DNA of 64,000 bases from Shinella kummerowiae (GCF_009827055.1 NZ_WUMK01000001.1:62001-126000), one strand, 5' to 3'; counted from the first letter of the stretch, positions 18,700 through 28,275 are shown. Program-made: numbers and translations. Notes: generated by a model from the sequence alone, not told the origin.

Positions 18700-20073
18700 T
18701 CAACCGTTCACAACCATCCGCTTTTCGTCGCGGCCGCCCTTCATGCGCTCGGCAAGAAGGAAGGCAAGTTCGAGCGCCTGGTCGGCATTGAGGCGCGGAT
18801 CGCAATGCGTGTGGTAACGATCGGCAAGGTCGTCGCCAGACAATGCGCGCGCACCGCCCGTGCATTCCGTCACGTCGTTGCCGGTCATCTCGACATGGAT
18901 GCCGCCCGGATGGGTGCCTTCCGAACGGTGGATCTGGAAGAAGCTTTCGACTTCCGACAGGATCCGCTCGAAGGGGCGGGTCTTGTAGTTGTTGAGCGTG
19001 ATCGTGTTGCCATGCATCGGGTCGCAGGACCAGACGACCTTCTTGCCTTCGCGTTCAACGGCGCGGATCAGGCGCGGCAGGTTTTCCGCAACCTTGTCGT
19101 GGCCGAAGCGGCAGATCAGCGTCAGACGACCGGCCTCGTTCTGCGGATTCAAGAGATCGATCAGCTCGAGCAGGCCATCACCGGTGAGCGACGGGCCGCA
19201 CTTGAGACCGAGCGGGTTCTTGATGCCGCGGCAATATTCGATATGCGCATGGTCGGGCTGGCGTGTGCGGTCGCCGATCCAGATCATGTGGCCGGAGGTC
19301 GCATACCAGTCGCCGGAGGTCGAATCGACGCGGGTCAGCGCCTGCTCGTAGCCGAGCAGCAGTGCCTCGTGGCTGGTGAAGAAATCGGTCTCGCGCAGGT
19401 TCGGATGGTTTTCCGACGTGATGCCGATGGCCTTCATGAAGTCCATCGTCTCGGAAATCCGGTCGGCGAGCTTGCGGTAGCGCTCGGCCTGCGGCGAATC
19501 CTTGATGAAGCCGAGCATCCACTGGTGAACGTTGTCGAGATTGGCGTAGCCTCCCATCGCGAAGGCACGCAACAGGTTCAGCGTCGCAGCCGACTGACGG
19601 TAGGCCATGAGCTGGCGTTCCGGGTTCGGAATGCGGGCGTCTTCCGTGAACTCGATGCCGTTGATGATGTCGCCGCGGTAGGACGGCAGCGACACGTCAC
19701 CCTGCTTCTCGATGTTCGAGGAGCGCGGCTTGGCGAACTGGCCGGCAATACGGCCGACCTTGACCACCGGCTGCTGGGCGCCGAACGTCAGCACCACAGC
19801 CATCTGGAGGAAGGCGCGGAAGAAGTCGCGGATCGTATCGGCACCGTGTTCGGCGAAGCTCTCGGCGCAATCGCCGCCCTGCAGCAGGAAGCCCTTGCCT
19901 TCAGCCACGTTGGCAAGCGCCGACTTCAGTCGACGCGCTTCACCGGCGAAGACGAGCGGCGGAAACTTCGCGAGGCGCTCTTCGGTCGCCGCCAATGCGG
20001 CGAGATCCGGATAATCCGGAACCTGCTGGATGGGCTTCTGCCGCCAGCTGGTCGGGGTCCAATTCTGTGCCAT
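18700..20073 (-). CDS. Class II 3-deoxy-D-arabino-heptulosonate-7-phosphate (DAHP) synthase
   Basis: 457-aa first enzyme of the shikimate pathway, condensing phosphoenolpyruvate with erythrose 4-phosphate. It is the plant-like class II type: [20 protein letters not shown] at the start, the metal-binding Cys69 in [11 protein letters not shown], the signature [24 protein letters not shown] stretch, and [16 protein letters not shown] near the C-terminus. Start chosen at ATG 20073, just after AGGTGAG; a GTG three codons upstream overlaps that ribosome site and is unlikely. Monocistronic, with its own terminator. No other aro gene is nearby. Confidence 0.95.
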   Translation of the reverse strand: MAQNWTPTSWRQKPIQQVPDYPDLAALAATEERLAKFPPLVFAGEARRLKSALANVAEGKGFLLQGGDCAESFAEHGADTIRDFFRAFLQMAVVLTFGAQQPVVKVGRIAGQFAKPRSSNIEKQGDVSLPSYRGDIINGIEFTEDARIPNPERQLMAYRQSAATLNLLRAFAMGGYANLDNVHQWMLGFIKDSPQAERYRKLADRISETMDFMKAIGITSENHPNLRETDFFTSHEALLLGYEQALTRVDSTSGDWYATSGHMIWIGDRTRQPDHAHIEYCRGIKNPLGLKCGPSLTGDGLLELIDLLNPQNEAGRLTLICRFGHDKVAENLPRLIRAVEREGKKVVWSCDPMHGNTITLNNYKTRPFERILSEVESFFQIHRSEGTHPGGIHVEMTGNDVTECTGGARALSGDDLADRYHTHCDPRLNADQALELAFLLAERMKGGRDEKRMVVNG

Positions 20074-20258
20074 GATACTCACCTGTCCTGACGCGCCCGC
20101 GAAAGCCTGCGAACGCCCCTCCGTTTTGAAGATGCGGGCTTATAAACCGTTAGATGGTTCTTGCATAGCCGAACTTCCAGCGGCGGCGACGCATTTGCCA
20201 CGGTTGACGCTCCCGCGCCTGACAGGCTGTAAAGCATGCCTTGGCCGGCCGTTCTGGC

Positions 20259-20492
20259 CTAGAAGCGGCGCGAGGCCATCCCCTGCGCGCAACTCCAGTC
20301 GGCAACCACGCGACGGGGCCGCGCTGCCGGCCTTTGTGTGCATCGGTTCAACAGCCATGCGGCAAGGCTGCCCACCCATTCCAGGCCGCGCCATTCGTCC
20401 CGTTCCAGCGGGTCGGACAGCGGCCCTGCTTCCCGCCGGTGGCCGCCCGACCGTTTCATCTTGTCGATGGCAATCATCCATTCCGGGCTCAT
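20259..20492 (-). CDS. Small ORF divergent from the LysR gene (77 aa, hypothetical)
   Basis: 77-aa ORF opening MSPEWMIAIDKMKRSGGHRR, matching no family I recognise. Support for a real gene: AAGGAG lies seven bases before ATG 20492, and the ORF is divergent from a LysR-type gene whose shared upstream region has a perfect palindrome. Against it: the C-terminal half is Arg/Ala-rich (TQRPAARPRRVVADWS), as chance frames in GC-rich DNA often are. It may also be shorter than the frame suggests. It lies in the 569-bp space between the DAHP synthase and LysR starts, which otherwise holds no gene. Confidence 0.4.
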   Translation of the reverse strand: MSPEWMIAIDKMKRSGGHRREAGPLSDPLERDEWRGLEWVGSLAAWLLNRCTQRPAARPRRVVADWSCAQGMASRRF

Positions 20493-20563
20493 GACAGAAC
20501 TCCTTGTTTTCCGGTGTCCGGCATGAGGTAGCGCGTGCGCCCTTTCGATCGTAGAGGCGCAAA

Positions 20564-20579
20564 TGAAACGCCCGTTTCA
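20564..20579. promoter_or_regulatory. Perfect palindrome upstream of the LysR gene
   Basis: TGAAACG, CC, CGTTTCA is a perfect 16-bp dyad, 63 bp upstream of the LysR-type start and 71 bp upstream of the divergent small ORF. LysR regulators usually bind dyads (T-N11-A core) in the region shared with a divergent target, so this is a candidate autoregulatory site. Confidence 0.5.
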
Positions 20580-20642
20580 CGGTTGAATGATGCGGGCAGC
20601 CAGGTTTTGCGTTATGGAAAGGGATCGAACGAGGATCCAGCA

Positions 20643-21545
20643 ATGCCGGAAGTCGACTGGAGCGACCTGCAGCTTTTCTTCCATGTAGCCTCTGAGGGAG
20701 GTCTCGCCGGAGCCTCGTCCATCACCGGCATCAGTGCACCCACCATCGGTCGCCGCATGCTGGCGCTGGAGCGCAGCATGGGCCGCACGCTGTTCATCCG
20801 CAGCCAGCAGGGCTATCGACTGGCCGCCGACGGCATGGTTCTATACGAGCACGTGCAGACCATGCGACGCACCACCGCCGACATTACCCGATGGCACGGC
20901 GATGCGTTCACATTGCCGATCGTCTCCCTTGCCGGCGACATCTGGATGACCGGTTTCATTGCGGAAAACACACGCGAGCTGCGGGGCGTGACCGACAGTT
21001 TTCGCCTATGCTGCAAACAGCTCATGCCGGGCGAGGACCTGACCTATCGCCACGGCATGATCGCCTTGTTTCAAAGCGCACCAACGACCGGCAATGTCGC
21101 GGTTCGAAAGTCGGTGGACGTTGCCTACGCGATCTATCGCGCGGCGGACCTCGCATTCGAGGAGAGCTTGCCCTGGGTGTCAATCGGCACGGAGGTCGCC
21201 ATGTCCGACGCCGAAAAATGGGTGTTCCGCAACCATGAACAGCATATCCACACCTGGACGAACGCGCCCGACGTGCTCGCACGGCTGATCACCGGCGGTG
21301 CAGGGCGCGGTGTCCTGCCGACATTTGTCGGCGATGCGATACCGGGACTGATGCGCGAAGGAGAGCCCCTTCCGGAACTCAGCCATTCGCTGTGGATCGC
21401 AGCCAATGACGACGATCGTCACCGCCCGGAAATGCGGGTGGTGATCGATCGCCTTTCGGCCCTGTTCAAGCGGAACGAGGACCGCTTCGCCGGACGTCTG
21501 CCGACATCAGACCGGCCACCTGTCAGATCCGCTGCCCGTTCCTGA
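20643..21545 (+). CDS. LysR-type transcriptional regulator
   Basis: 300-aa regulator. The N-terminal winged helix-turn-helix is clear (VDWSDLQLFFHVASEGGLAG, then ITGISAPTIGRRMLALERSM and TLFIRSQQGYRLAADG). The C-terminal effector domain (about 95-285) is less typical, with a CCKQLMP segment and an abundance of aromatic residues; the ligand is unknown. ATG 20643 follows GAGGATCCAGCA. It is not beside an obvious metabolic target. Its 3' end overlaps the convergent gor gene by 23 bp. Confidence 0.88.
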   Translation: MPEVDWSDLQLFFHVASEGGLAGASSITGISAPTIGRRMLALERSMGRTLFIRSQQGYRLAADGMVLYEHVQTMRRTTADITRWHGDAFTLPIVSLAGDIWMTGFIAENTRELRGVTDSFRLCCKQLMPGEDLTYRHGMIALFQSAPTTGNVAVRKSVDVAYAIYRAADLAFEESLPWVSIGTEVAMSDAEKWVFRNHEQHIHTWTNAPDVLARLITGGAGRGVLPTFVGDAIPGLMREGEPLPELSHSLWIAANDDDRHRPEMRVVIDRLSALFKRNEDRFAGRLPTSDRPPVRSAARS

Positions 21546-22911
21546 CGCGGTAGCTCGGCTGATACATGGTCACCAGCTCCTCCGACGCCGTCGGATGCAC
21601 CGCCATGGTACGGTCGAAATCGTCCTTGGTGACGCCGGCCTTCAGCGAAATCCCCAGAAGCTGCGCCATCTCGCCGGCCTCGTGGCCCAGAATGTGCGCG
21701 CCGAGCACCTTGCGGTCGGCGGCATTGACGACGAGTTTCATGATGGTCTTTTCCTGCCGGCCGGACAGCGTCGCCTTCATGGGGCGGAACTCGGCGCGGT
21801 AGATTTCGAGATCGTCGAAAGCCTTTGCCGCCTCCTCCTCGCTCATGCCCACGGTGCCGATTTCCGGCTGCGAAAAGACGGCCGTGGCGATCATATCATG
21901 ATCCGGCGACACCGGATTGCCGCGGAACTCCGTCTCGATGAAGCACATCGCCTCGTGGATCGCGACAGGCGTGAGCTGCACGCGGTCCGTCACGTCACCG
22001 AGTGCGAAAATGCCGGGCACGTTGGTGCGCGAATAGTCGTCGACGATGATCGCGCCCCTTGCATCCACAGCCACGCCCGCTGTCTCCAATCCAAGGCTGC
22101 CCGTATTCGGTACGCGGCCGAGCGCCAGCATCACCTGGTCGACGGTGAGCACCTCACCCGCCTTGGTCGTGACGGTACGGCGCCCACCTTCGCCTTCGGC
22201 AACGCCCGTGATGATGTCCTCGCAGATAACGCGGATGCCCTTGGCGATCATCGCGGCCTGCAGGCCCTGGCGCATATCCTGGTCGAAGCGCGACAAGATC
22301 TGCTTGCCGCGGTAGATCAGGGTCGTCTCGACGCCGAGCCCGTGGAAGATATTGGCGAATTCAACAGCAATATAGCCGCCGCCGGAAATCACAATGGATT
22401 TCGGCAGTTCCGGCAGGTCGAACGCCTCATTCGAGCTAATGCAAAGCTCATGACCGGGAAGGTCGACATGCGGCGTCGGATGGCCGCCAACAGCAATCAG
22501 GATGCGCTCGGCTGTCACCAGTTCGTCGGTCGCGGTGAGGCGGATCGTGTTCGGACCGACCAGCACGGCGCGGGTTGCCAGGATCGTGGCAGCGGAGTTC
22601 TCCAGCCCCTTGCGGTAGAGCCCTTCCAGCCGGGTGATCTCCTTTTCCTTGGCGGCCACGAGCGCCGGCCAATCGAAGCGCGTTTCGCCGACCTGCCAGC
22701 CGAAGCCGGCGGCATCCTCGAAATGCTTATGGAACTGCGAGGCATAGACATAGAGCTTCTTCGGCACGCAGCCGCGGATGACGCAGGTGCCCCCAAAACG
22801 AAACTCTTCCGCGATCGCCACCTTCTTGCCCATGCTGGCGGCCAAGCGCGCGCTGCGCACGCCACCGGAGCCCCCGCCGATGACGAAGAGGTCGTAGTCG
22901 AATGTCGGCAT
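21523..22911 (-). CDS. gor: Glutathione reductase
   Basis: 462-aa FAD flavoprotein that uses NADPH to reduce oxidised glutathione. The N-terminal FAD site (DYDLFVIGGGSGGVRSARLA) is followed by the redox pair Cys43/Cys48 in GGTCVIRGCVPKKLYVYA. The NADPH-binding half includes VISGGGYIAVEFANIFHGLG, and the C-terminal interface domain contains the His-Glu pair in VHPTASEELVTMY. The GTCVIRGCVPKK form separates it from dihydrolipoamide dehydrogenase and mercuric reductase. AGGAGA precedes ATG 22911. Monocistronic; the 3' end overlaps the LysR-type gene. Together with the GST and GFA genes it is part of the glutathione-related content of the window. Confidence 0.94.
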   Translation of the reverse strand: MPTFDYDLFVIGGGSGGVRSARLAASMGKKVAIAEEFRFGGTCVIRGCVPKKLYVYASQFHKHFEDAAGFGWQVGETRFDWPALVAAKEKEITRLEGLYRKGLENSAATILATRAVLVGPNTIRLTATDELVTAERILIAVGGHPTPHVDLPGHELCISSNEAFDLPELPKSIVISGGGYIAVEFANIFHGLGVETTLIYRGKQILSRFDQDMRQGLQAAMIAKGIRVICEDIITGVAEGEGGRRTVTTKAGEVLTVDQVMLALGRVPNTGSLGLETAGVAVDARGAIIVDDYSRTNVPGIFALGDVTDRVQLTPVAIHEAMCFIETEFRGNPVSPDHDMIATAVFSQPEIGTVGMSEEEAAKAFDDLEIYRAEFRPMKATLSGRQEKTIMKLVVNAADRKVLGAHILGHEAGEMAQLLGISLKAGVTKDDFDRTMAVHPTASEELVTMYQPSYRVRNGQRI

Positions 22912-23181
22912 GGTGATCTCCTGCGGGCAAGCCTGGCCGGTCGGCCGTCTGACGGGTGTGCGGCTGGCGAATCCGCCGCCGGGTGCAACACATATAGGAA
23001 CAGCGCAGGCAAAAGGAAAAGGCCGCTTTGCCACACGCGCAGGAACCCTTTTCGCTGCCTTCGGCGGTTTTCGGCCGTTCCTCCCATTTTTGGTAAGTGG
23101 GGAGTGACAAATCCCGTTTACCAAAGCAGGCAACAATCCTACGAATCCATCGCCCGCTTGTGGGCTAACTGGATGATCAAT

Positions 23182-23517
23182 ATGCACAAATTGAAATTCT
23201 TCGCGGCCAGCGCCGCGACACTCGTTCTGCTTGCAGGCCCGACCATGGCGGAAGACCTCGTCTTCCAGCTCAAGAACGGCACCGGTTCTGTGCTGACACG
23301 CTTCCACACCTCGCCGGTCGGCGTGGACCAATGGGAAGACGATGTTTTCGGTGAGCAGGTCCTGAACCCGGGTGAGACGATCGAAATCACCATCGGCGAT
23401 GGCCGCAACGTCTGCAATTATGACATGCGCTTCGAGTTTTCCGAAGAATCCGACCTCGACACGACCACCGACACGCAGAATCTCTGCGAGCTCAGCACCT
23501 ACACCATTCACGAATAG
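23182..23517 (+). CDS. Small secreted protein with two cysteines, function unknown
   Basis: About 111-aa exported protein: a signal peptide (MHKLKFFAASAATLVLLAGP, cleavage after TMA) followed by a roughly 88-residue acidic beta-rich domain (DLVFQLKNGTGSVLTRFHTS; NPGETIEITIGDGRNVCNYD) with Cys near both ends that could form one disulfide (VCNYD, NLCELS). Start chosen at ATG 23182 because GGATGA sits just upstream; an in-frame ATG at 23173 would add three residues. Such small periplasmic proteins are common in rhizobia, but I cannot assign a family. The 270 bp upstream holds the gor promoter region and nothing else recognised. Confidence 0.72.
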   Translation: MHKLKFFAASAATLVLLAGPTMAEDLVFQLKNGTGSVLTRFHTSPVGVDQWEDDVFGEQVLNPGETIEITIGDGRNVCNYDMRFEFSEESDLDTTTDTQNLCELSTYTIHE

Positions 23518-23588
23518 ACTGGTTGGACGCGGCGGCTTTCCGGGGGTGGGAAGCCTGCCAGTGCTTCGAGAGAAGCGGACGGAATACG

Positions 23589-23614
23589 AAAAGGGCGGCT
23601 CACGCCGCCCTTTT
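23589..23614. terminator. Bidirectional intrinsic terminator
   Basis: AAAAGGGCGGC, loop TCAC, GCCGCCCTTTT: a perfect 11-bp stem with A-run and T-run on opposite sides, so it can stop transcripts from both the small secreted protein gene (plus) and the DUF2059/rpiA operon (minus, stop at 23623). Confidence 0.9.
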
Positions 23615-23622
23615 GGAGATGA

Positions 23623-24171
23623 TTACTGCTGCGGTTGCACCGTGCCATTTTCCAGCGTCACCGCTGGTGCGGCGTCGAAGATCGGATCGAGCTTCTTGCC
23701 GCTTTCCGTTTTCAGGTCGCGATCAACACCGACGGCCCAAATTTGCGCCGCCTTCGCGACCTCCCGAATTGCGATCGGTCCGTCGGAGAGCAGCTTCTTG
23801 CCGACCGGAGAATTATAGAAATCCGCAATTGCCTTCAGTTCTTCCTGCGTGAAGGTCTTTGCGTAGATCGTCGCGGCCTCACGCTCGAGATCAGCACGAC
23901 GCGGGGCAAGTGCAAGCGCCTGCTCGTCGACAACCTTATTGATATCCGCCTCATGATTCGGCGACGACTGCACGAGCACACCCTTGGTGCGCTCGGCGAG
24001 GCTCGGAAGAATGTTGTCGAAGTTGGTTGTCGCACCGAGTGCATCGATCGCTGCCCGCGCGGCCTTGATCTGATCTTCCGTCACATCCTGCGCCTTGACG
24101 GCGCCGGCAAGGCTTGCCGAAAGGATGAGGCTCGCCACAAGGGCGCGGCCGAAACCAGCAAATTTGATCAT
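23623..24171 (-). CDS. Secreted DUF2059 protein
   Basis: 182-aa exported protein: signal peptide (ALVASLILSASLAGAVKAQD) then the helical DUF2059 domain, recognised by YAKTFTQEELKAIADFYNSP and VGKKLLSDGP. Function is unknown. It begins 18 bp after the rpiA stop, with AGGAG eleven bases before ATG 24171, so it is probably co-transcribed with rpiA; the same rpiA-DUF2059 order is familiar from other rhizobia. A shared terminator follows. Confidence 0.88.
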   Translation of the reverse strand: MIKFAGFGRALVASLILSASLAGAVKAQDVTEDQIKAARAAIDALGATTNFDNILPSLAERTKGVLVQSSPNHEADINKVVDEQALALAPRRADLEREAATIYAKTFTQEELKAIADFYNSPVGKKLLSDGPIAIREVAKAAQIWAVGVDRDLKTESGKKLDPIFDAAPAVTLENGTVQPQQ

Positions 24172-24189
24172 GTCGGTCAGTGCTCCTGT

Positions 24190-24888
24190 CTATTCTTTCG
24201 CCGTCAGCGTGCGCGCACCCGCGGGTCCCGCGATGATGGCAAGCGACGCCATGTTGATGAAGAGTCCGTGTTCAACGACTCCCGGTATGTCATTGAGGTT
24301 GCTTGCGAGCGCATCTGCATCAGGAATGCGGCCAAAAGATGCGTCGAGAATATAGTGACCGCCATCCGTCATGAACGTGCCGTCACCAGAGGTACGCAAC
24401 GCAATGCCGCCGGAAAGGCCGAGTCGGGCGGCCGTTTTTTCGATGGCGATGCGCGTCGAGACGAGGCCGAACGGGTTGACCTCAATGGGCAGCTTGAAGG
24501 CGCCGAGCGTCTCCACCACCTTGCTCTCGTCGGCGATGACGATCATGCGCGTGGAGGCGCTGGCGACGATCTTCTCGCGCAGCAACGCGCCGCCTCCGCC
24601 CTTGATGAGCCGGAGCCGGCCATCGACTTCGTCAGCGCCGTCAATGGTGAGGTCGAGTTCCGGCAACTCGTCGAGGGACTTCAGCGGCACGCCGAGTTCG
24701 ACGCAGAGCCGCGCTGTCCGCTCGGACGTAGGCACGCCTTCAACCTTGAGGCCGCCAGCCACTTTCTCCGCCAGCAGCCGCACGAATTCTTCCGCAGTCG
24801 ATCCTGTGCCGATCCCCAGGCGCATACCGTCTTCGACATGGGCGAGCGCGACCGCAGCGGCCTTGATCTTCATTTCCCGGGCGTCCAT
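24190..24888 (-). CDS. rpiA: Ribose-5-phosphate isomerase A
   Basis: 232-aa enzyme interconverting ribose 5-phosphate and ribulose 5-phosphate in the pentose phosphate pathway. Family motifs are present in order: [15 protein letters not shown] (phosphate loop), [20 protein letters not shown] (catalytic Asp/Glu region), [14 protein letters not shown] and the ESKVVETLG segment. Start chosen at ATG 24888 ([11 protein letters not shown]), with GGAG nine bases upstream; upstream in-frame starts lack support. Length is close to the usual 220-235 aa. First gene of an operon with the DUF2059 gene and divergent from gph. Confidence 0.95.
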   Translation of the reverse strand: MDAREMKIKAAAVALAHVEDGMRLGIGTGSTAEEFVRLLAEKVAGGLKVEGVPTSERTARLCVELGVPLKSLDELPELDLTIDGADEVDGRLRLIKGGGGALLREKIVASASTRMIVIADESKVVETLGAFKLPIEVNPFGLVSTRIAIEKTAARLGLSGGIALRTSGDGTFMTDGGHYILDASFGRIPDADALASNLNDIPGVVEHGLFINMASLAIIAGPAGARTLTAKE

Positions 24889-25084
24889 GCCCCTAAACTC
24901 CATAAACAATTCTGAGCCGGCGCACCGCAGGCGGCCGGAATTCCGGTGAGACACTTACACGCCCTGAATGGCAAACGAAAGCCAAAATCGCCGCACGCCG
25001 CACGGCCAACAAGGCGATTGCAAATACCCGCGCCTTCGCATACCGGAAAGACCGTCCCTCCCCGCCTCCCACAAGGTGCCCTCC

Positions 25085-25759
25085 ATGTCCGCTTCTCTTG
25101 TTGTCTTCGATCTCGACGGTACACTCATCGATACGGCGCACGATCTCGTCGCAAGCCTCAACCACACGATCGGCCTCGAAGGCCTGGAACCGGTCGGTTA
25201 CGGCGACCTGACCTATCTCGTCGGCCATGGCGGCCAGGTGATGATCAAGCGCGCCTTCTCGCTGCGAGGACGGGAGATTTCCGATGAAGCGCTGCAGCGC
25301 ATGCTCGCAGTCTTCGTCGAGCACTATGCCGCTGCGATGCCGGGCGTCTCCGTTCCCTATCCCGGCCTCATCGACGCGATGGATCGTCTTGCCAGCGCCG
25401 GACACCGGCTCGCCGTCTGCACCAACAAGATGGAAGGCCTCGCGCGGCGCCTGGTCGACGGCCTCGGTCTCACCTCACGGTTCGCGGCGATTACCGGAGG
25501 CGACACGTTTGCGGTGCGCAAGCCGGACGCCGAGCACCTGCTAGGCACCATCCGCCTTGCGGAAGCCGATCCGATGCGCACGGTGATGATTGGCGACAGC
25601 CTCAACGACATGCTCGTTGCGCGCAATGCCGGTGTGCCGTCCATCGGCGTTCCCTTCGGCTACTCCGACGTACCGGTCGCCGAGCTTGAGCCGACGCATG
25701 TCATCACCCATTTCGATGAACTGACGCCCGATCTCGTCGCGCGTTTGCTTGCCCGCTGA
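25085..25759 (+). CDS. gph: Phosphoglycolate phosphatase-type HAD hydrolase
   Basis: 224-aa HAD-superfamily phosphatase. Motif I is VVFDLDGTLIDT (nucleophile Asp9, general acid Asp11), motif II CTNKMEG, motif III Lys in AVRKPDAEHL, and motif IV MIGDSLNDMLVARNAG. A helical cap domain lies between motifs I and II (about residues 20-90), as in Gph, which recycles 2-phosphoglycolate from DNA repair or oxygenation of ribulose bisphosphate. The exact substrate is not proven by sequence. AAGGTG lies seven bases before ATG 25085. Divergent from rpiA with about 196 bp between. Confidence 0.88.
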   Translation: MSASLVVFDLDGTLIDTAHDLVASLNHTIGLEGLEPVGYGDLTYLVGHGGQVMIKRAFSLRGREISDEALQRMLAVFVEHYAAAMPGVSVPYPGLIDAMDRLASAGHRLAVCTNKMEGLARRLVDGLGLTSRFAAITGGDTFAVRKPDAEHLLGTIRLAEADPMRTVMIGDSLNDMLVARNAGVPSIGVPFGYSDVPVAELEPTHVITHFDELTPDLVARLLAR

Positions 25760-25793
25760 GATCGTTTGCGAAAACCGAAAACGCTTCGCCGCC

Positions 25794-25823
25794 AAAAAAA
25801 AGAGGCGCCCGACGGGGCGCCTC
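25794..25823 (-). terminator. Intrinsic terminator of the large L,D-transpeptidase gene
   Basis: On the minus strand a GC-rich 9-bp stem (GAGGCGCCC with GGGCGCCTC, 4-nt loop) is followed by eight T residues. It lies 43 bp past the transpeptidase stop. On the plus strand it comes after gph but has no T-run. Confidence 0.85.
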
Positions 25824-25865
25824 GCATTCTCTCTAGGACCGGAACACTGACCTGGGGCTGACCGA

Positions 25866-27746
25866 TCAGCCCTGGATTTCGCGCGCCTTCTGCGTGGCGG
25901 CAAACGCCTTGCGAATATAGTCGTCGCGGCCATAGACGTCGTCGAAATATTCGACCTTGCCATCCTTGTTCGGCCAGGCGGTAAAGTAGGCGACGTAGAT
26001 CGGGATATCCGCCTTGACGCTGAGCGCCTTGTTGCGGCCGGCAGCAATCTCCTTGCCCACCTCGTCCTCGCTCACGCCCAGCACGGCGGCCGCCATCTTG
26101 CGAGGCTCGGCAAGACGCACGCAGCCATGGCTGAGGGCGCGCATATCCTTCTTGAAGAAGCTCTTCGACGGCGTGTCGTGCATGTAGATGGCATGGCTGT
26201 TCGGGAAGAGGATTTTCAGCTCACCCAGCGCATTGTCGCCGCTCGGCGGCTGGCGAACGGAAACGCCCGCCGTCGACCCGTACCAGTTGACCGAAGAAGA
26301 CGGGACGGCCCGGCCACCCACGGCAACCTCGTATCCCATACGGTCGAGATAGGATGGATCATTCCTGAGCTTCGGCAGCATCTCGTTGACGATGATCGAC
26401 TGCGGCACGCCCCAGTACGGGTTGACCTCGACGGTCTGCACCTGATCCTGGAAGAAATAGGTCTGGTTCGCCTTGGAACCGACGACCGTGCGCATCGAGA
26501 ATTTTTCGGCACCGTCTTCGTAGTAGTAAACCTGGAAGGCCGGCTGGTTGATGAAGACGTGACGGGCGCCGAGATCGACAGGCAGCCAGCGCGCCTGCTC
26601 CAACGCCACTTCGAGCTTGCCGACCTTGTCGGCAACGGAATCGCCGCCGGTCATCTTGCGGATCGAGGCCTTGCCGACGACGCCATCCGGTTTCAGACCG
26701 TTTTCCTTCTGGAAGGCTTCGACGAGGGCGACCAGCTCCGGCGTGTAGTCCGGCGTGCCGGAATAGGTGGCGATCGCCACCGAATGATCGGTCTTCAAGG
26801 CATCGGAGCTGTGCTTGACGATGCCCTTGACGATGTTGGCGAGTTCCGGATTGCTCTGGCCCGGCTTCAAAAGCGTGCCTTCGGCAATCACCACACGGTC
26901 CTCGCCCTCGCTCTCCATCCGGAGCTTGGCAAGTTCGGCCTTCAGCGCCTGGAAATCGGCGCTCGCGGGCGAACGGCTTTCCAGGTAGCCCTTGATATTG
27001 TTGCTCATCGCCACGTTCTTCAGTGCTGCGACGAGATTGACGTCCTTGCGCTTGAAATCGTGATAGCCGGAAATGCGGTTCGGATCGATGCGGCCACGCA
27101 CGGCGTCCTGCACATAGGTCGCGATGGCCGAGGACAGGGCGACTTCGAAAGTGGCAAGCTCGCTGTAGCGCGCATTCATGTCGGCGCTGTCGAAACTGTC
27201 CGACGGAATCTTCACCGCGTAGTCCCAGGGCGCGAGGCCGACGGACGCCGCATCCGCCAGCACCGCGATGGCCGCCTTCGCCTTGTCGTTGATGCCGGTG
27301 CCATCGATCCAGACGAATTTCTTCTGGGAACCATAGAAGGTCTCGACCGCCTTGGCCGCATCCGGCGTCGTGCGCACGTTCACTGTGGAGAAGGCGGCGC
27401 GGATGCCTGCATCACCTGCCGGCGGAACCTCTGCGGAAATCGAGCTGGTAACGACCGGATCGGCCAGCTTGTCGACGGCGACACGCGTCAGGGCGTCGGC
27501 CTTGTAGGTGTAGTAGCGCGGGCCGGTGACACGCGGCAGAGGCTTTGCCTCGCGCTTCACCTCGGCGCCGGGAAGCACGGTTCCGGAGGACACGCCGGGA
27601 AGCGGCTCGTACTTCGGTTCCTTTTTCTTGCCGCCGCGGATGATATCCATCAGCGTCAGGGCATTTGCGGGCGCGGCATTGAGCGTGACGGTGGCACAGG
27701 AAAGCGCCAGCGCGGCAGCCAGCAGGGCAGTCTTTGTAAGCTTCAT
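25866..27746 (-). CDS. Large L,D-transpeptidase (YcbB/LdtD type)
   Basis: 626-aa periplasmic enzyme that makes 3-3 cross-links in peptidoglycan. A signal peptide (TKTALLAAALALSCATVTLN) is followed by a Lys/Pro-rich stretch, a long helical scaffold domain (about 130-320), a peptidoglycan-binding domain (about 330-365, VEAFQKENGLKPDGVVGKAS) and the YkuD catalytic domain. The nucleophile Cys is near residue 541 in MRALSHGCVRLAEP. This order matches E. coli YcbB. Start chosen at ATG 27746, at the signal peptide, with GGAAT nearby. In Rhizobiaceae, L,D-transpeptidases dominate polar wall growth, so this is likely a housekeeping enzyme. Confidence 0.93.
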   Translation of the reverse strand: MKLTKTALLAAALALSCATVTLNAAPANALTLMDIIRGGKKKEPKYEPLPGVSSGTVLPGAEVKREAKPLPRVTGPRYYTYKADALTRVAVDKLADPVVTSSISAEVPPAGDAGIRAAFSTVNVRTTPDAAKAVETFYGSQKKFVWIDGTGINDKAKAAIAVLADAASVGLAPWDYAVKIPSDSFDSADMNARYSELATFEVALSSAIATYVQDAVRGRIDPNRISGYHDFKRKDVNLVAALKNVAMSNNIKGYLESRSPASADFQALKAELAKLRMESEGEDRVVIAEGTLLKPGQSNPELANIVKGIVKHSSDALKTDHSVAIATYSGTPDYTPELVALVEAFQKENGLKPDGVVGKASIRKMTGGDSVADKVGKLEVALEQARWLPVDLGARHVFINQPAFQVYYYEDGAEKFSMRTVVGSKANQTYFFQDQVQTVEVNPYWGVPQSIIVNEMLPKLRNDPSYLDRMGYEVAVGGRAVPSSSVNWYGSTAGVSVRQPPSGDNALGELKILFPNSHAIYMHDTPSKSFFKKDMRALSHGCVRLAEPRKMAAAVLGVSEDEVGKEIAAGRNKALSVKADIPIYVAYFTAWPNKDGKVEYFDDVYGRDDYIRKAFAATQKAREIQG

Positions 27747-28275
27747 CTGTATTCCATTCCCCGAATGACCCGCATGTCGCGGTCTCTGGCGGTGCCCGAA
27801 CCAGCAGGCCGGTAAGTTATAGGAAAGGATGGTGAATGAAAAGGAAACGCCCTCCCCGCCAAACCCGCCAAACCGCACGAATCCGTTAAGTCCGCACCCG
27901 GCAAACCAGACGGATCAGGACGCGTAAAAATTTGAATTGGCGGCGAAATTTCCGAGAAACGTCGAAAAACGAACCTCCACCGATAAAAAAGTGCGAAAAA
28001 ACAAGCGAGCGATTGTGATGGAAAAAGCACAGCCCTCGCAAGGGCCGGTCGACCCTCTTCGCCACGTGTCGCGGCCTAATCGATTTTAACCGAAAGTCTT
28101 GTCCTTGCGGGCAATCGGCCCCTTGCAACCCGGTCGCAGATGGGCCAGAGAATTGCGCGATTTCGCGCCAGCGCGGGCCTCCCCGGATTGCCCCCGCTCG
28201 CCCGGCCTGCCGCGCCCCATGCGGCGGCATCGCCGGCGGCAGGACGCAACGCATGGGCTTTAAGCGGGAAGCACA
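27747..28275. other. 529-bp intergenic region between divergent transpeptidase and fumC genes
   Basis: No ORF with a ribosome site and no RNA gene is recognised. It must contain the promoters of both flanking genes. About 27920-28020 is distinctly A-rich compared with its surroundings, and 28155-28168 is the palindrome GCGCGA-TT-TCGCGC. The last 100 bp before fumC are GC-rich with GGGAAG just before its ATG. No -35/-10 pair is convincing by eye. Confidence 0.6.

Noticed and set aside
21595..23517. 640-codon plus-strand frame through the glutathione reductase gene
   Set aside because: Only its last 112 codons form a plausible gene (the small secreted protein); the rest is antisense to gor.
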